DNA from: Cyrtodaria siliqua | Lineage: Eukaryota > Mollusca > Bivalvia > Adapedonta > Hiatellidae | Reading direction: 5' to 3' | Assembly: GCA_037043455.1 (NCBI GenBank) | Contig: JAWPHD010011421.1 | Location: forward strand, 1-64,000 | DNA: 64,000 nucleotides | Shown: piece after piece, positions 1 to 10,600 of the stretch | Position numbering within the stretch: position 1 is the first letter of the stretch | Layout of the letters: the number at the start of each line of letters is the position of its first letter | Position numbers and translations under genes: made by a program | The notes under the pieces: generated by a model | The model's database searches: none | Told to the model about the DNA's origin: nothing | Seen by the model: only the letters and a program-made list of their open reading frames with translations

Positions 1-250
1 AAAGCCTAAGTTTTCTCACCTGCTTGAGCCAAATGCGCATTCTGACGATGATGAAACTTTAAAGGGGTAACCATTGGTGTGTTCAGTGCTGTTAAAACCT
101 TCTTTCTAAAAGGACAGGCCTAATGTCGCCCTGTACCATTCGATTAGCAGTAGCATATTAAACATACAATATATAGCGGAAATACGCACCCTGCGTTTCT
201 TTTTCCTTTCAGTATACAAATAGGTACAGGGCATATATGAAATCCTGTGT
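1..250 (+). repeat. Partial copy of an interspersed element also present near 62.2-62.5 kb
   Basis: The first 250 bases match the reverse complement of about 62240-62490. Shared landmarks are a segment translating as LLEPNAHSDDDETLK here and MIEPNAYSVNNETLK there, a tract reading TGTACCATTCGATTA, and a terminal TATATAGCGGAAAT motif (168-181). In the right-hand copy that terminal motif is one arm of a long inverted repeat, so this is probably one end of a DNA element truncated by the window edge. No intact reading frame is present. Confidence 0.5.
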
Positions 251-339
251 CCAAACAGATACACTAATAAAGACACAACTATCAACATAGACATTTTTAT
301 TTCTTAGATTAAACTACAAAGTTTGAAACATCTAGTTCA

Positions 340-1075
340 TATAGTTGGTGAGAAAATGACGTAAACGTATTTACTAAGTTTGCCTAGTGGGTCAAATTGT
401 CACCCGCAACTGCTATGCCATGTTGCGAAGTAATACTAAAGATACAAATAATAACTAGAACTATCAACGAGGGTGATGAATACTCCCGCTTTGAATGAAG
501 TGAAAGATACATGAAGTTCATGAAGTCAAACAAAGGGCAATAAGTATGTAATAAATGAGGAAATCAACAATGTATGATGTAGAGGGACATGAGGTCATTG
601 GTTGTTATGTGTATGTTATGAAGTTTGGGAACAATCCACTGGAATTTGTTTGAGAAATGCAAGTTATCTAAATGTGCTACAGGATATAACGCGACGGAAC
701 GAAATGTTATGCGATGCGGATTTTTTGTAAAACGAGAGTATAACAAAGCTTGAAATATGTAGTACATACAGTTCCCGAGAAAATGACCGTAAAGCAAAAC
801 TAAGGGGGAATTTGGAAATCGCCGAACACGATAAATATGAAAAAATATTGCAGTCTCGGTTTGATTGAGAGCGGTAGTATGAGCGGTAGTATTGAAGTGA
901 CCTCCCCTTTGCTTGGATGGTGAAGGTCACGTCCGCATTTCCTTTGTCAAGTTGCGATGTACTACCCAACATACAACGATAAGCAAAGTTTGAACAGTAT
1001 AGTGCAAACAGTTCCTGAGAAAGTGACCTAAACGCAAAACGTTAAGGTTAAACTTATTAAGTTATCTGCCGTGAA
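340..1075. repeat. Degenerate ~160-bp dispersed repeat; no gene seen
   Basis: This stretch contains decayed copies of a unit with phrases such as GAAAGTGACCTAAACGCAAA and GTTGCGATGTACTACCCAA, which recur in better order at 3500-4060. A ~65-bp piece at about 811-878 is repeated at about 2178-2248. I see no plausible coding exon on either strand. Confidence 0.45.
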
Positions 1076-2990
1076 ATCAGGTTCGGGAAATGTTTTAAGA
1101 CCACTTGCCCTAAAAATTGGTGTTGTTCGCTCATTTGTGTGTTGTGCGTTAAACGTGGCCTCATATAATTTGGGCCATTATAATCGATATTGGTATTACA
1201 TCATTAAATTTGAAAAACAAAAGCAAGAAAGATTTATTTGTTTAATAAAACGTTTCAATTATTCATACACATACATACATAGAAAGACTTTTGACTTTTC
1301 TTCATTTTGATTTTGTTTATACTTTTATGATGATTATGTATCAATGGATATGAATACATACAATACTAGTATACAGCTTAAATAAAAGCACATCACTTGT
1401 TAAACGTTTGCTCCATTGTCTTCAATTTGATCAAATAAAGGTTCCACTTTAATTTAATGATAACCTGTTGTTTGTTTATTTTGTTTTTAACACATCATGT
1501 TAACATGCATATCAAACTAAACTGACATTTGGCAACAAGTCTCAAGACAGTTTTAACTTTATATTACGCAAACATGCAGTCTGCCAGCTCTAGAGATCAG
1601 CCACAACCCAATGGCATGATCCATTTGTGTGGATATTCGTTTTCCACTAACACTGTCTTTCCTATCTTACTATGCTCAAGCTTGATCCTGAACAGAGCAT
1701 TGAATGTGCCCTGACTCATTATAGTACGTGTGTCTGTCTTTAGAATGATATTGCTTAAATTCCCCGATTACAGTCAGCTGTAGTTGGTGAGATGGACAAG
1801 CGTTATTTCATAATCAGCTGAAGAAGTACTGTTTAAAAAAAACATGTCACGGTTTCGCCCTAAAAATTGTCAAGGCGTCTAGACAACCTTTTTAATGTAC
1901 CGGTACTCAACGACGATTTTCCTCTTTTCAGAGTCTAACTAGCAAATGCAAACATTATTGTCTGTAGTTTTCATCATATACAGAAGCGGTTAGACATTGT
2001 ATTGAAAGTCACAGGAACAAAAAAAAAAGCAATAATATAAACAGATGAATCAAATTACGGGATTAATCATACAACTACTCCATTTAAAACATGTACGGAA
2101 ACGATATATAGGGTGATTCATTCCAACTTTATGAGTCTACGTGTGTACTCTTTAACAGAACAAAGAGCACAAAATGAGAAATTTGGAAAACGCCGAACAC
2201 GATAAATACAAAAAATATTGCAGACTCGGTTTGATTGAGACTGTTCATGGTCGGTAGTGAAATATGCTTGCTACCGTTCATATCCTCTAGCCCCGGGTGG
2301 AGCATTACATTAAGCCTTTCAATTTATTAATGCAGTATCAATTTGACTTTAAACCTACTTGCATATATGTAAATACAATGTTGATTGTTCAACTTCTCAT
2401 CGTTATTCTACCATAGGTTTGAATATATTACTGATGAAATATAATCAACTGTTAGTAATATGCAAAAACAATTTGCCTTATACTAGTATTATAATTAATA
2501 TTAATGATTAAACAAATGCAAATTTTATGAGTTTGACTAAACTCAATTGGCGTGTGTCCCTTTAAGGTGGGCGTATCACTTTCATCTTCACATCTAACAT
2601 CTACTTCCTTTATGCATATGGAAGATCCTTCCTCGAAAGAAAGCTCCATCACACTCTCAAACCCACTGTTAGCTGCGATTCCCTTCTTTAGATAACCCTG
2701 TTATTGTGTACTAGTAGTTTGTGATTTTGTCAACATTTACTCACTACTACAAATATATATGTATCTAGTATGCCTGAGATGTAAATAAAGTTGGTATACA
2801 AACTTTGAAATACTAAGTTCTGCCTATACTGCAAGTCCGAATAAATTAAGAATATATTGTTCAGGATCATAATTATTTATCACTAATAACATAATATAGC
2901 GTTAGTCACAATTAAAGTGATTTAGCAGCTAGTGTATATGCTTATTTTATCATTTAACATGCCTTCATAAAGGGACCATGTTCAAACTTC
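1076..2990. other. AT-rich intergenic sequence without recognisable gene
   Basis: Apart from the short repeat at about 2178-2248 shared with 811-878, I see only short chance reading frames and AT-rich sequence. There are no splice-flanked conserved segments and no RNA gene signatures. Confidence 0.5.
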
Positions 2991-2997
2991 AGGCCTT

Positions 2998-3165
2998 GTA
3001 GCTGGATGAATGGACCTCTACCTCCTCGTATACGTCCGTTACAGGTATGTTCTCCCTCTGAAAGGTCTGACTGGGGCGCTGGAGTATTGATATAACGTCA
3101 CACATGAAGAACAGCATCTGGGTGAACGTAGATAGCCCCGTGAAGGTATTCAGGGTCGCATGGCA
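2998..3165 (-). pseudogene. Fragment resembling the C-terminal region of hAT-derived ZNF862/KIAA1586-like proteins
   Basis: Read on the minus strand, about 56 codons are open and protein-like: LNTFTGLSTFTQMLFFMCD, then ISILQRPSQTFQREN and IPVTDVYEEVEVH. The pattern (hydrophobic helix, LS.xFQRE/D, then V..DV...V) recalls the conserved block near the C-terminus of hAT-transposase-derived proteins annotated as ZNF862-like or KIAA1586-like in invertebrates. The frame closes at a TGA immediately after YKA and at a TAA upstream, so this is a relic or one exon of a broken copy. The family assignment is from memory of the pattern and is uncertain. A zinc-finger module of the same class of proteins lies at 60.9-61.3 kb. 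Confidence 0.35.
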
Positions 3166-3499
3166 ATGGAAAACAGATACTTTATTAAGTTACATATAAA
3201 ACATTGCAGAAGTGCTGTGGTCTAGTGGTCCCTGAGCAAGACACTTTATCTGCATTTGCTTAGTACTTGTTCTACGAAGACATCGATAGTGATTAAACTA
3301 AGTTCATAGAGCTTTCGTTATAATCGATGTAAAATAAATATGTTTAAATTAAACATTGCATAGTCTTATAATGAATATTTCTTTATTTTTTTTATTCTAA
3401 ATGCCATAATGATTAAATTAAATTAAATTAAATAAAATGGATGACAACAAAGTAATCCCTTTAAAATAGCGCATTGTATATATTTGACAAAGCCGGTAA
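3166..3499. other. No gene; short (TTAAA)n tract
   Basis: AT-rich sequence with a short ATTAA-type microsatellite at about 3410-3436. No coding or RNA feature is visible. Confidence 0.5.
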
Positions 3500-4065
3500 T
3501 ACATTCTGGTAAGCAATATTATTATATTATCTGCCCTGAAGGCTTTGCTTGTAGGGTAAAGGTCACATACGCAATTATTATCTCACATCGCGATGTGCTA
3601 CCCAAGTACAACTATAACCAACGATTGAATGGTGTAGTGCTTACATTTGCTGCGAAAGTGACCAAAACGCAAAAGTTGAATGTAAAACTTATTTGCCCTT
3701 TGCTAAAAGGGTAAAGGTCACATCCGTAGTTTCTATGTCGCGTTGCGGTGTACTATTAAAGATACAACTATAACCAAAGTTTGAAAGGTCTAGGGCATGA
3801 GAAAGTGAACTAAAGGCAAAGGTTGAATGTAAAAAGTATTAAGTTGTCTGCCCTTTGCTTGGAGTGTGAAGGTCACATCCGCATTTCAAATTTCACGTTG
3901 CGATGTACTACCCAAGATACAACTATAACCAAAGTTTGAAAATTCTATTGCGAATAGTTTCTCAGAAAATTACGTAAACGTACACTTGAATGTTGACGCC
4001 GTCGTCGCCGAGGCCGTCGCTGCCGCTGGCTCCTTTTTTGCTTCAAAAACGATGAGCCCAAAACT
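3500..4065. repeat. Tandem repeat, ~160-bp unit, about three copies
   Basis: Three diverged copies share GGTCACATCCGCA, ACAACTATAACCAAAGTTTGAA and GAAAGTGA.CTAAA.GCAAA. The last copy runs into a GC-richer tail (GACGCCGTCGTCGCCGAGG, about 3995) that often closes repeats of this type. It is the same family as the decayed sequence at 340-1075. Confidence 0.6.
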
Positions 4066-4900
4066 AGAATTGTGTGAATGGGACACGGATCGATATGTAC
4101 ATCATAGGTAGGGTAGGTAAGCATTCTGTAAAATTTCGAAATAATATGTTGAAAAATGTGGAAGACACACAAGATAGTTTACCTTAAATTTTGGAGGGGG
4201 AAAAGGGCCGTAACTCCGGTAATAAAAAGCAAAAGTAGGTATAAAAGTCGAACATGAATGCAGCTGTTACAGAACACAGTTAACAGAACACGCATTAAAA
4301 CAAACAGCAATTAGAGCTACCGCCTTGGAACAGTCAGTAGCAAAAAGGCCGCTTTATCATTTGTACTAGGTTAAAATCATCCAGCAGTTCGATAATGTCA
4401 TCATAGAGATTATGGTGACCACAACCTGGTTTTACAGTGGACTTATGTTCACTGTCCAATGATAATTTGAGGTAATTAAAGTTCTCCGGCTATGTTTTGA
4501 TTCATGTACATGTTTATGTTTATTTAAATTGAAATCAATACACAACGATAGGTATTTACAATTCACACATTGCAATATCTGTGAAAAGCAAGACTAAGAT
4601 TGTATTTGATGACGTAGAAAACTTTGAACAGGTAAATTAATCCACAGGTAAATGTATTTATCAATTATCTGGCAATATTTGTGCAGCTGTGCAATTCAGA
4701 TTTACCTCATTTCCCCCATGCGGTCACGCAGTGGTAAAGTAGTATCTACGTCATGCAAATAATACTTATTTTACATACAACTTAGTAGAGGTTTTAAATA
4801 TATGTTTCTCTCAGGGACTATCAAGAAATGTTCATAAAAATGTATGATGTTTAGGAGTTGTCAAATGTGTTAATTGAAACTATACACAGGAAAAATATCT
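4066..4900. other. AT-rich intergenic sequence, nothing recognised
   Basis: Short chance frames only; no repeat with clear boundaries and no coding potential that I can support. Confidence 0.45.
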
Positions 4901-4914
4901 AGGTACGAAATTCA

Positions 4915-5012
4915 TCTGTTTTACATATGTGCCACATATGTATTCTACATATGTATTTCATATTAAAAGAACACATATGTAATTAATATGAAAAGAATAC
5001 ATATGTAATACA
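4915..5012. repeat. ACATATGT-rich palindromic repeat, MITE-like
   Basis: ACATATGT octamers and their flanks are arranged as nested inverted repeats. The same motifs and arrangement recur at 12650-12860, suggesting a short dispersed foldback element. Confidence 0.45.
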
Positions 5013-5029
5013 TAAAAGTATGAAAAATT

Positions 5030-5262
5030 CAATTTCCATGAAAATTCAAAATTCAAAATTCCAAAATTCAAAATGTCAAAATTCAAAATTGAAAAAAAAT
5101 TCAAAATTACAAAATTCTAAAATTTCAAAATTCATAATTTCAAAATTCAAAAATTTCAAAACTCAAAATTCAAAATTCAAAATTTCAAAATTTCAAAAAT
5201 TTCAATATTCAAAAATTTCAAAATTCAAAAATTTCAAAATTCAAAATTTCAAAATTCCATGA
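5030..5262. repeat. Low-complexity AAAATTC/AAAATTTC array
   Basis: About 230 bp of AAAATTCAAAATT-type imperfect repeats. The apparent 80-residue reading frame across it is a product of the repeat (I/S/K/F only) and is not a gene. A related array in both orientations occurs at 10105-10345. Confidence 0.8.
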
Positions 5263-5283
5263 ATAATTTGATTTAATAATAAA

Positions 5284-5378
5284 ATAATTGTTGCCTTTTA
5301 GGTTCGGTCGATATGTGTATTTATCGACCTGAGAAAAATACACATATCGACCTCACTTAAAGGCAATAATTTTATAAT
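5284..5378. repeat. Short inverted repeat (hairpin) around TCGATATGTGTATTT
   Basis: The arm beginning AATTGTTGCCTTTTAGG (about 5286) and containing GGTCGATATGTGTATTT is mirrored by AAATACACATATCGACC followed by AAAGGCAATAATTT. The loop is about 15 nt. A small MITE or a cruciform-forming element is likely. Confidence 0.6.
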
Positions 5379-5529
5379 ATTTATTGAGCTAAACAATGAT
5401 TTATGCTGCACAAACTTAACAATTTTCATACTCAATCTAATAAAACGACATTTTGTTTACAAATGAAGTTTATACTTTAATCATGTTTAATTTAGTACAT
5501 TAAAGACATAGTTCGGGCCTATTGTATTT

Positions 5530-5563
5530 GGGGGGGGGGGGGGGGGGGGGGGGGTGGGGGGGG
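5530..5563 (+). repeat. Poly-G tract (25 G, one T, 8 G)
   Basis: A run of 25 G is followed by T and 8 more G in otherwise AT-rich DNA. It has strong potential for G-quadruplex formation, but tract length is prone to sequencing or assembly error. Confidence 0.9.
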
Positions 5564-6300
5564 AGAATTTCTATAGGTAACAGTAAATCGCTGTTAGCCA
5601 TGCAATTTCATGAGCAAAGTGTGATATTCAATTTTTCTTCGATTATGAGGCCCAACCAATAAAGCATTTGTGACCAGTACACATAATAACACATTAAAGA
5701 ATGTTGTATATTTATTGTGTTGTGCTCTGATTTTTGGTCTAAAAACAATTAAGAAATACCAGATAAGTTCTGTATTCAAAAGCTAAATTATGAACATATA
5801 TTTCTTCATTAAAGTAAATTACAAAGTGTTGTAAACTATTCTTACCCTCAATATAGCAATGCTCTACAAATAAAAAACTAAGAGCGGGCCTCAATTTATA
5901 TACCTGAGGTGATCAGCCATGAAGCGTGCTGGCTGTAAATATTCAAGCTTCCCATGCTTTTTCAACGACCAAGTAGCATTGGGAAATGTGTCTTTAAAGA
6001 CATCACACCAGAATCAAAAGATCACGGACATTTTACAGCTAGAGGTGATCACAAACTTGTTAATCCTCTACTGCGAAAAATATTTATTGAGGCCCTGACA
6101 TAATATTATATAAGACTACAATGTGCAATGTTTCTTACAATTGCTAAATGTTCATTTTACTGTTTCGAATAGAAACATTTAAATATGGCTGATTAAAAAA
6201 GGCAAAATCTGCAAATTCAATTTATTTTATTATAACAAATATGTATAGACTGAAATAATACACAATAAACAACATTACAATCATGACAAAATATCCTTTC
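5564..6300. other. AT-rich intergenic sequence, nothing recognised
   Basis: No supported coding region, RNA gene or bounded repeat. Confidence 0.45.
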
Positions 6301-6322
6301 TAGTCCCACATATGTCCCATGT

Positions 6323-6718
6323 ATGGTATTTTCTCTAAATTGGGATCCAGCATCCAGATGTAAAACAGATAAAAATTATGAGCCAAGTCGTATTATCATA
6401 ACAGACCCTTTTGCAAAACAGCTTTTATTATCGACAATCAAAAGTTTTGACGTTTACAAAACTCCCCAGAATTACATTTTCAGTATGGACTCTTATTTAG
6501 TGGAATCTTTTAATAACACACTAAACATTTTTCACGACAAAAGGATAGGTTCTTGTGGTGATATACAGTACATTTTAAAAACAAAATTAGCTGTGAGTCA
6601 TTGGAATGAAAACATTAGTTTGGACAACGCACGTCGATCATCCTATGGATACCAAAATCGAATTTGGTTGAGATGGGTCAGTTTATTGGTCAAAGACTGT
6701 ATTTGGAGACCATTTTAG
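6323..6718 (+). pseudogene. Transposase-like ORF fragment with an ESFNN...HDKR...WNEN block
   Basis: This 131-codon frame is protein-like and unrelated to local repeats. It contains YLVESFNNTLNIFHDKRI, then YILKTKLAVSHWNENISLD. Proteins with an E-S-F-N-N...K-R...L.W-N-E-(H/N) block near their C-terminus are common in invertebrate and fish genomes as multicopy, probably transposon-derived proteins of unknown function; that comparison is from memory. The beginning (near a TTTCTAG at about 6297) could follow a splice acceptor rather than start at the ATG. A donor-like AAT|GTAAGT lies at about 6732. Alternative explanations are a single exon of a larger gene or a decayed mobile-element copy. No catalytic triad can be identified in this short piece. 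Confidence 0.4.
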
Positions 6719-6732
6719 AAGACCCAATTAAT

Positions 6733-7330
6733 GTAAGTTTACACATACTTATTATTAAATTAACAATATAATATATGTTGTCTTAAACTTAACCAAAATC
6801 AATACTAAAAATATTGAAATTAAATCATGCTGGTAGTGTTACACATAAAATTCAGAAATAATTAAATCGGATTTAAAATTGTTTGTCGTGGGGGGCCTCA
6901 TAATATAACGGTACATACCAATCACCAATTTTGCATGAAATTCTCGTACTTTTCACAATGCATGAAAAAAACAATCATAATTATGCCCCCACTATTTCTA
7001 TAGGATGGATTAGGCTGGTGTGATGTTTTTAAACTGTATTTATGCAACATAATTCATTGGTTTTATATGCCCTGCAATTTTTACTGTTAACTTTGAGCGC
7101 AATATAGTCTCGGACAATCGAAACAAAAAAAAATGTGTTAATCCAGTTACTCTGTTTACATTATTACACTAACTTTATTCTCGGTTATAGTCATCTCTGA
7201 AGTTCGGGGGTCTCTCTCCACATACACACATATACAAATACTTTGTTGTTTGATATGAAAATTAAGTATTTCCATAAAAAAAAAACATTGCGGATGTTGC
7301 TCCCATGATTTATCTATGTTTCTTTCGCCC
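6733..7330. other. AT-rich intergenic sequence, nothing recognised
   Basis: No supported feature; only A/T homopolymer runs (about 7125-7134 and 7276-7286). Confidence 0.4.
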
Positions 7331-7399
7331 ACAGTTTTGAAATTGGGACCATAATTATCTTGCTGATCGTGGAATTAGATGACAAAACATAGGCATAAG

Positions 7400-7650
7400 A
7401 CCCGGTTGTTGTCGGGGGTGTCCCCTCCCCACCCACCTTCATTGTTCAGTCTACCTCTTGTGAATTCGAGTCCCAGTGGGACCTGGAATCTTTGTGAAAA
7501 TTTGAGAAAGCCATCCAGCTGGCTTGGGGAACGTCGGTGGTTCTACCCAGGTGCCCACCCGCACATGAACATTGCCCGGAGAGGCATCTGGGGTCTTCCT
7601 CCAGCAACGTAAGCTGGAAAGGTCACCAAATGATAGTATAGCCGGTGGTG
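7400..7650 (+). repeat. SINE-like dispersed repeat of molluscan type
   Basis: GC-richer than its surroundings. It contains AATTCGAGTCCCAG, which resembles a tRNA B-box, followed by phrases (CCATCCAGCTGGCTTGGGGA, TGGTTCTACCCAGGTGCCC, GGGGTCTTCCTCCA) that I recognise as a recurrent interspersed element in mollusc genomes. The 77-residue reading frame across it is incidental. No A-box or poly-A tail could be placed with confidence, so the SINE classification is tentative. Confidence 0.5.
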
Positions 7651-7806
7651 CGACTATAAAATCATATTCATTTATCAGTAACGTTTAATTTGGTCAGTTT
7701 TTATTAAAGTCAATAATATACAGTCATTAGTAAGATCCAGTATGTACTATTGACATATAAATGAGTTCTGTTCAAGCAGGGGATAAAGGGCGAAAACGGT
7801 AGGTTC

Positions 7807-8395
7807 ATGAACAATCGCACCTTTGTTACTACATATGTCCAGTGTCTTATATATGTATACATGTGTTACTATGTCCAATGTCGTATACTTGAGTTACTAC
7901 GCCCAATGTCTTATATTTGTGTTACTTTTCCCAATGTCTTATACATGTGTCCAATGTCTTATAACTGTGTTACAATGTCCAATGTTACTATGTCCAATGT
8001 TTTACATCTGTATTCCTGTGTAACTATGTCCAATGTCTTGCACCTGTGTTAATATGTTCAGTGTCTTATATCAGCACCTGTGTTAATATGTTCAATGTCA
8101 TATCATTCTGTGTACATGTGTTACTATGTCCAATGTCTCATATCTGTGTTCCTATGTCCAATGTCTTATATATGTGTTAATATATCCAATGTCTTATACC
8201 TATGTTACTATGCCCATTGCCTTATACTTGTGTTACTATGTCCAATGTCTTATACTTGTATTAATATGCCCAATGTCTTATATATGTGTTACTATGTCCA
8301 ATGTCTTATACCTCTGTTACTATGTCCAATGTCCAATGTATTATGCTGTCCAATGTATTATGCCTGTGTTAATATGTCCAATAGTTCATAATTAG
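7807..8395 (+). repeat. Minisatellite, ~27-28 bp unit (TATGTCCAATGTCTTATA...)
   Basis: About 20 imperfect units built on GTTACTATGTCCAATGTCTTAT, with variation in the spacer. Overlapping reading frames with MSNVLYL-like repeats arise from the array and are not genes. Confidence 0.85.
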
Positions 8396-8517
8396 TTCTG
8401 TAGTGTTGGTGCTTCCTGTCGTGATACAGGAGATAACACAATACTAAATCTGATTAACCAAAGAAAATTGAATGATATATGGGAATCTTGAAGCCTGCTA
8501 TTACTGTTCAAACGATT

Positions 8518-8622
8518 ACAGTGCTTTGTGGGGTATAGAATCACTTGGGTTAAACGACTAATTTTAAAATGAAAGGAAAATGTCTATTTAATTTCTGATT
8601 TAGATCTACCCTTTTAATTGTA
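8518..8622 (+). repeat. Diverged copy of a segment found at 17277 and 22500
   Basis: The tract from GTATAGAATCACTTGGGTTAA through GGAAAATGTCTATTTA to TTTCTGATTTAGAT matches about 17280-17365 in duplication unit 1 and the corresponding sequence (about 22500-22593) in unit 2. It shows that this sequence is dispersed and not unique to the segmental duplication. Confidence 0.6.
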
Positions 8623-8871
8623 TGATAGCAAAATTTCTAAAATTATTGTCCTGAAACTGTGGTTTTTTAATAGGCGTTTTTGCACCAATATTTACATAAT
8701 TTCATTTTATCCTTAAAAGTGCCAAACTTCAACAAGTTACCTTTATTGATGATTGCATTTTGACTTTTGTCCCTAACATTTGTTAAAATAGCAAATATTT
8801 ATTTCTGAGTTTATTGTGACAGTATGAATTTTTCGTTTCAAAAACACACTTCATTCAGGTAGTATAGAATC

Positions 8872-9895
8872 ATGTTTAGCTCTACTGGCCGAAGGCCAGC
8901 AGAGCTAATGGGATGCCGAGTTGTCCCTCGTCCGTCCGTCGTCGTTAACTTTTGTCTCGTAAAGACAATAGGGCTTTCATTTTTCTTCCCATCTTTACCA
9001 AACTTTGCCAGGTCGTTAATATCAATGAAAGCTCGGACAACATCAATGAAATATCGAAAACAAGCCAGATCGGACCAGTAACAGCGGAGTTATGGCCCTT
9101 GATTTAGTTAAAAAAGCTGTATGTTGGATCTTTAAGACGATAGGGCCTTTATTTTTCATCGGATCTTTACCAACCTTTACCAGTTTGTTAATATCAATGA
9201 AAGCTCGGACAAGTTTGAAAACCAGCCAGCTCGGACCAGTAACAGCGGAGTTATGGCCCTTGATTTAGTTAAAAACGCTATAGTTTTCCTCATTAAGACG
9301 ATAGGGCCTTCATTTTTCATCCGGTCTTTAACAAACTTTACCAGATTGTTAGTATCAATGAAAGCTCGGACAAGTTTGAAAACCAGCCAGATCGGACCGG
9401 TAACAGCTGAGTTATGACCCTTGATTTTGTTAAATATGCTATATTTTGCCTCGTTAAGCGATAGGGCCTTCATTTTTTATCCGATCTTTAGCAAACTTTA
9501 CCAACTTGTTAATATTAATAAAAGCTCGGACAAGTACGAAAACCAGTCAGATCGGACAAGTAACAGCGGAGTTATGGCCCTTGATTTAGTTAAACATGCT
9601 ATACTTTGTCTCAAGACGGTAGGGCCTTCATTTTTCATCCGATATTTCTAAACTTTACCAGAATGTTAATATCAATAAAAGCTTGGACAAGTTCGAAAGA
9701 CAGCCAGCTCGGACCAGTAACAGCGGAGTTATGGCCCTTGATTTAGTTAAAAATGCTATATGTGCCTCGTTAAGACGATAGGTCCTTCATTTTTCATCCG
9801 ATCATTACCAAACTTTACCAGATTGTCATATCACTGAAAGATCGAAAAAGTTTGAAAACCAGCCAGATCGGACTAGTAACAGCGGATTTAAACTA
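8872..9895 (+). repeat. Hairpin-headed repeat element with ~160-bp internal tandem array (about 6 units)
   Basis: It begins with the stem-loop AGCTCTACTGGCCGAAGGCC...GAGCT (about 8878-8907), then TCCGTCCGTCG, then about six direct copies of a ~160-bp unit. Unit landmarks are ACGATAGGGCCTTCATTTTT, ACCAAACTTTACCAGATTGT, AAAACCAGCCAGATCGGACC and GCGGAGTTATGGCCCTTGAT. Spacing of GATAGGGCC is about 160, 161, 160 and 157 bp. Related copies occur at 35167, 38740 and 63741. Reading frames inside are repeat artefacts. Confidence 0.75.
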
Positions 9896-9966
9896 TTTTT
9901 TTTTTAAATATGTTTATTTGTATATATACAAATAAACATATTTAAAAAAAAAAAAAAAATCCGCTA
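9881..9966. repeat. Near-perfect 86-bp palindrome at the end of the array
   Basis: AGCGGATTT...TTTAAATATGTTTATTTGTATA is mirrored by TATACAAATAAACATATTTAAA...AAATCCGCT, with no loop at the GTATATATAC centre. Confidence 0.8.
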
Positions 9967-10104
9967 TATATATTTTTTTTTAAATTGTTTTCATTATTAT
10001 TATTTATTTATTTTTTTATTTTTTTATTTATTGATTTTTTTTTTTTTTTTTTAATACTTTTTTTTTTTTTTTTTTATATATATATATATATTTTTTTTCC
10101 TTAT
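9967..10104. repeat. T-rich low-complexity tract with (AT)n
   Basis: Almost pure T/A sequence including a (TA)n run at about 10076-10091; no gene. Confidence 0.8.
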
Positions 10105-10345
10105 TTTTCAAATTTCAAAATTCAAAATTCAAAATTTCACAAAAAATCAAAAATTCAAAATTCCAAAATCTGTTAGATAAAACAGCATTTTTGAATTTTG
10201 AATTTTTTAAATTTTTAAATTTTTAAATTTTGAATTTTGAATTTTGAAATTTTGAGTTTTATTTTGAAATTTTAAGTTTTGAAATGAAATTTTAAATTTT
10301 GGAATTTGAATTTTGAGAATTTTGAATTTTTGAATTTTGAATTTT
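10105..10345. repeat. Low-complexity inverted array: AAAATTCAAAATT then TTTTGAATTTTGAA
   Basis: The first ~65 bp are the same AAAATTC array as at 5030-5262. After about 10190 the complementary TTTTGAATTTT version continues to about 10345, so the two halves can pair as a long imperfect hairpin. Confidence 0.7.
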
Positions 10346-10379
10346 CTTCACAATTTATATAAACACTATATGCATTGAA

Positions 10380-10600
10380 TATATACTCTGTAAAAGAAGT
10401 TTTGGACCATGGCAGTGTTCGAACCCGTACAATGATTGCTGAACCATGACATTCGACCATAACCCTTATTATCTCAGTTGATAATTCACAATAGATCAGC
10501 AATCAACAATAATTATCGTTTACAATGAAAGTTTGCGAAAAAATAATAATCTTATGTGTCCGTAACTGTTACTTTGTATGGACTTTGCAACATTTTTAAA
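10380..10600. other. Short segment with a tRNA B-box-like motif; possible SINE relic
   Basis: On the minus strand GGGTTCGAACAC (about 10412-10423) matches the Pol III B-box consensus. I could not find a convincing A-box or cloverleaf, so neither a tRNA gene nor a complete SINE is claimed. Confidence 0.25.

Noticed and set aside
1071..1714. Short plus-strand frames at 1071 and 1529
   Set aside because: No conserved motif, no splice context, composition of random AT-rich DNA.
5020..5262. 80-codon frame of I/S/K/F/N/Q
   Set aside because: Low-complexity AAAATTC array.
7379..7612. 77-codon frame (FYPGAHPHMNIARRGIWGLPPAT)
   Set aside because: It coincides with a dispersed SINE-like repeat, and the reading frame is incidental.
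10412..10423. tRNA gene suggested by GGGTTCGAACAC
   Set aside because: No A-box at the right spacing and no cloverleaf could be drawn; at most a SINE relic.
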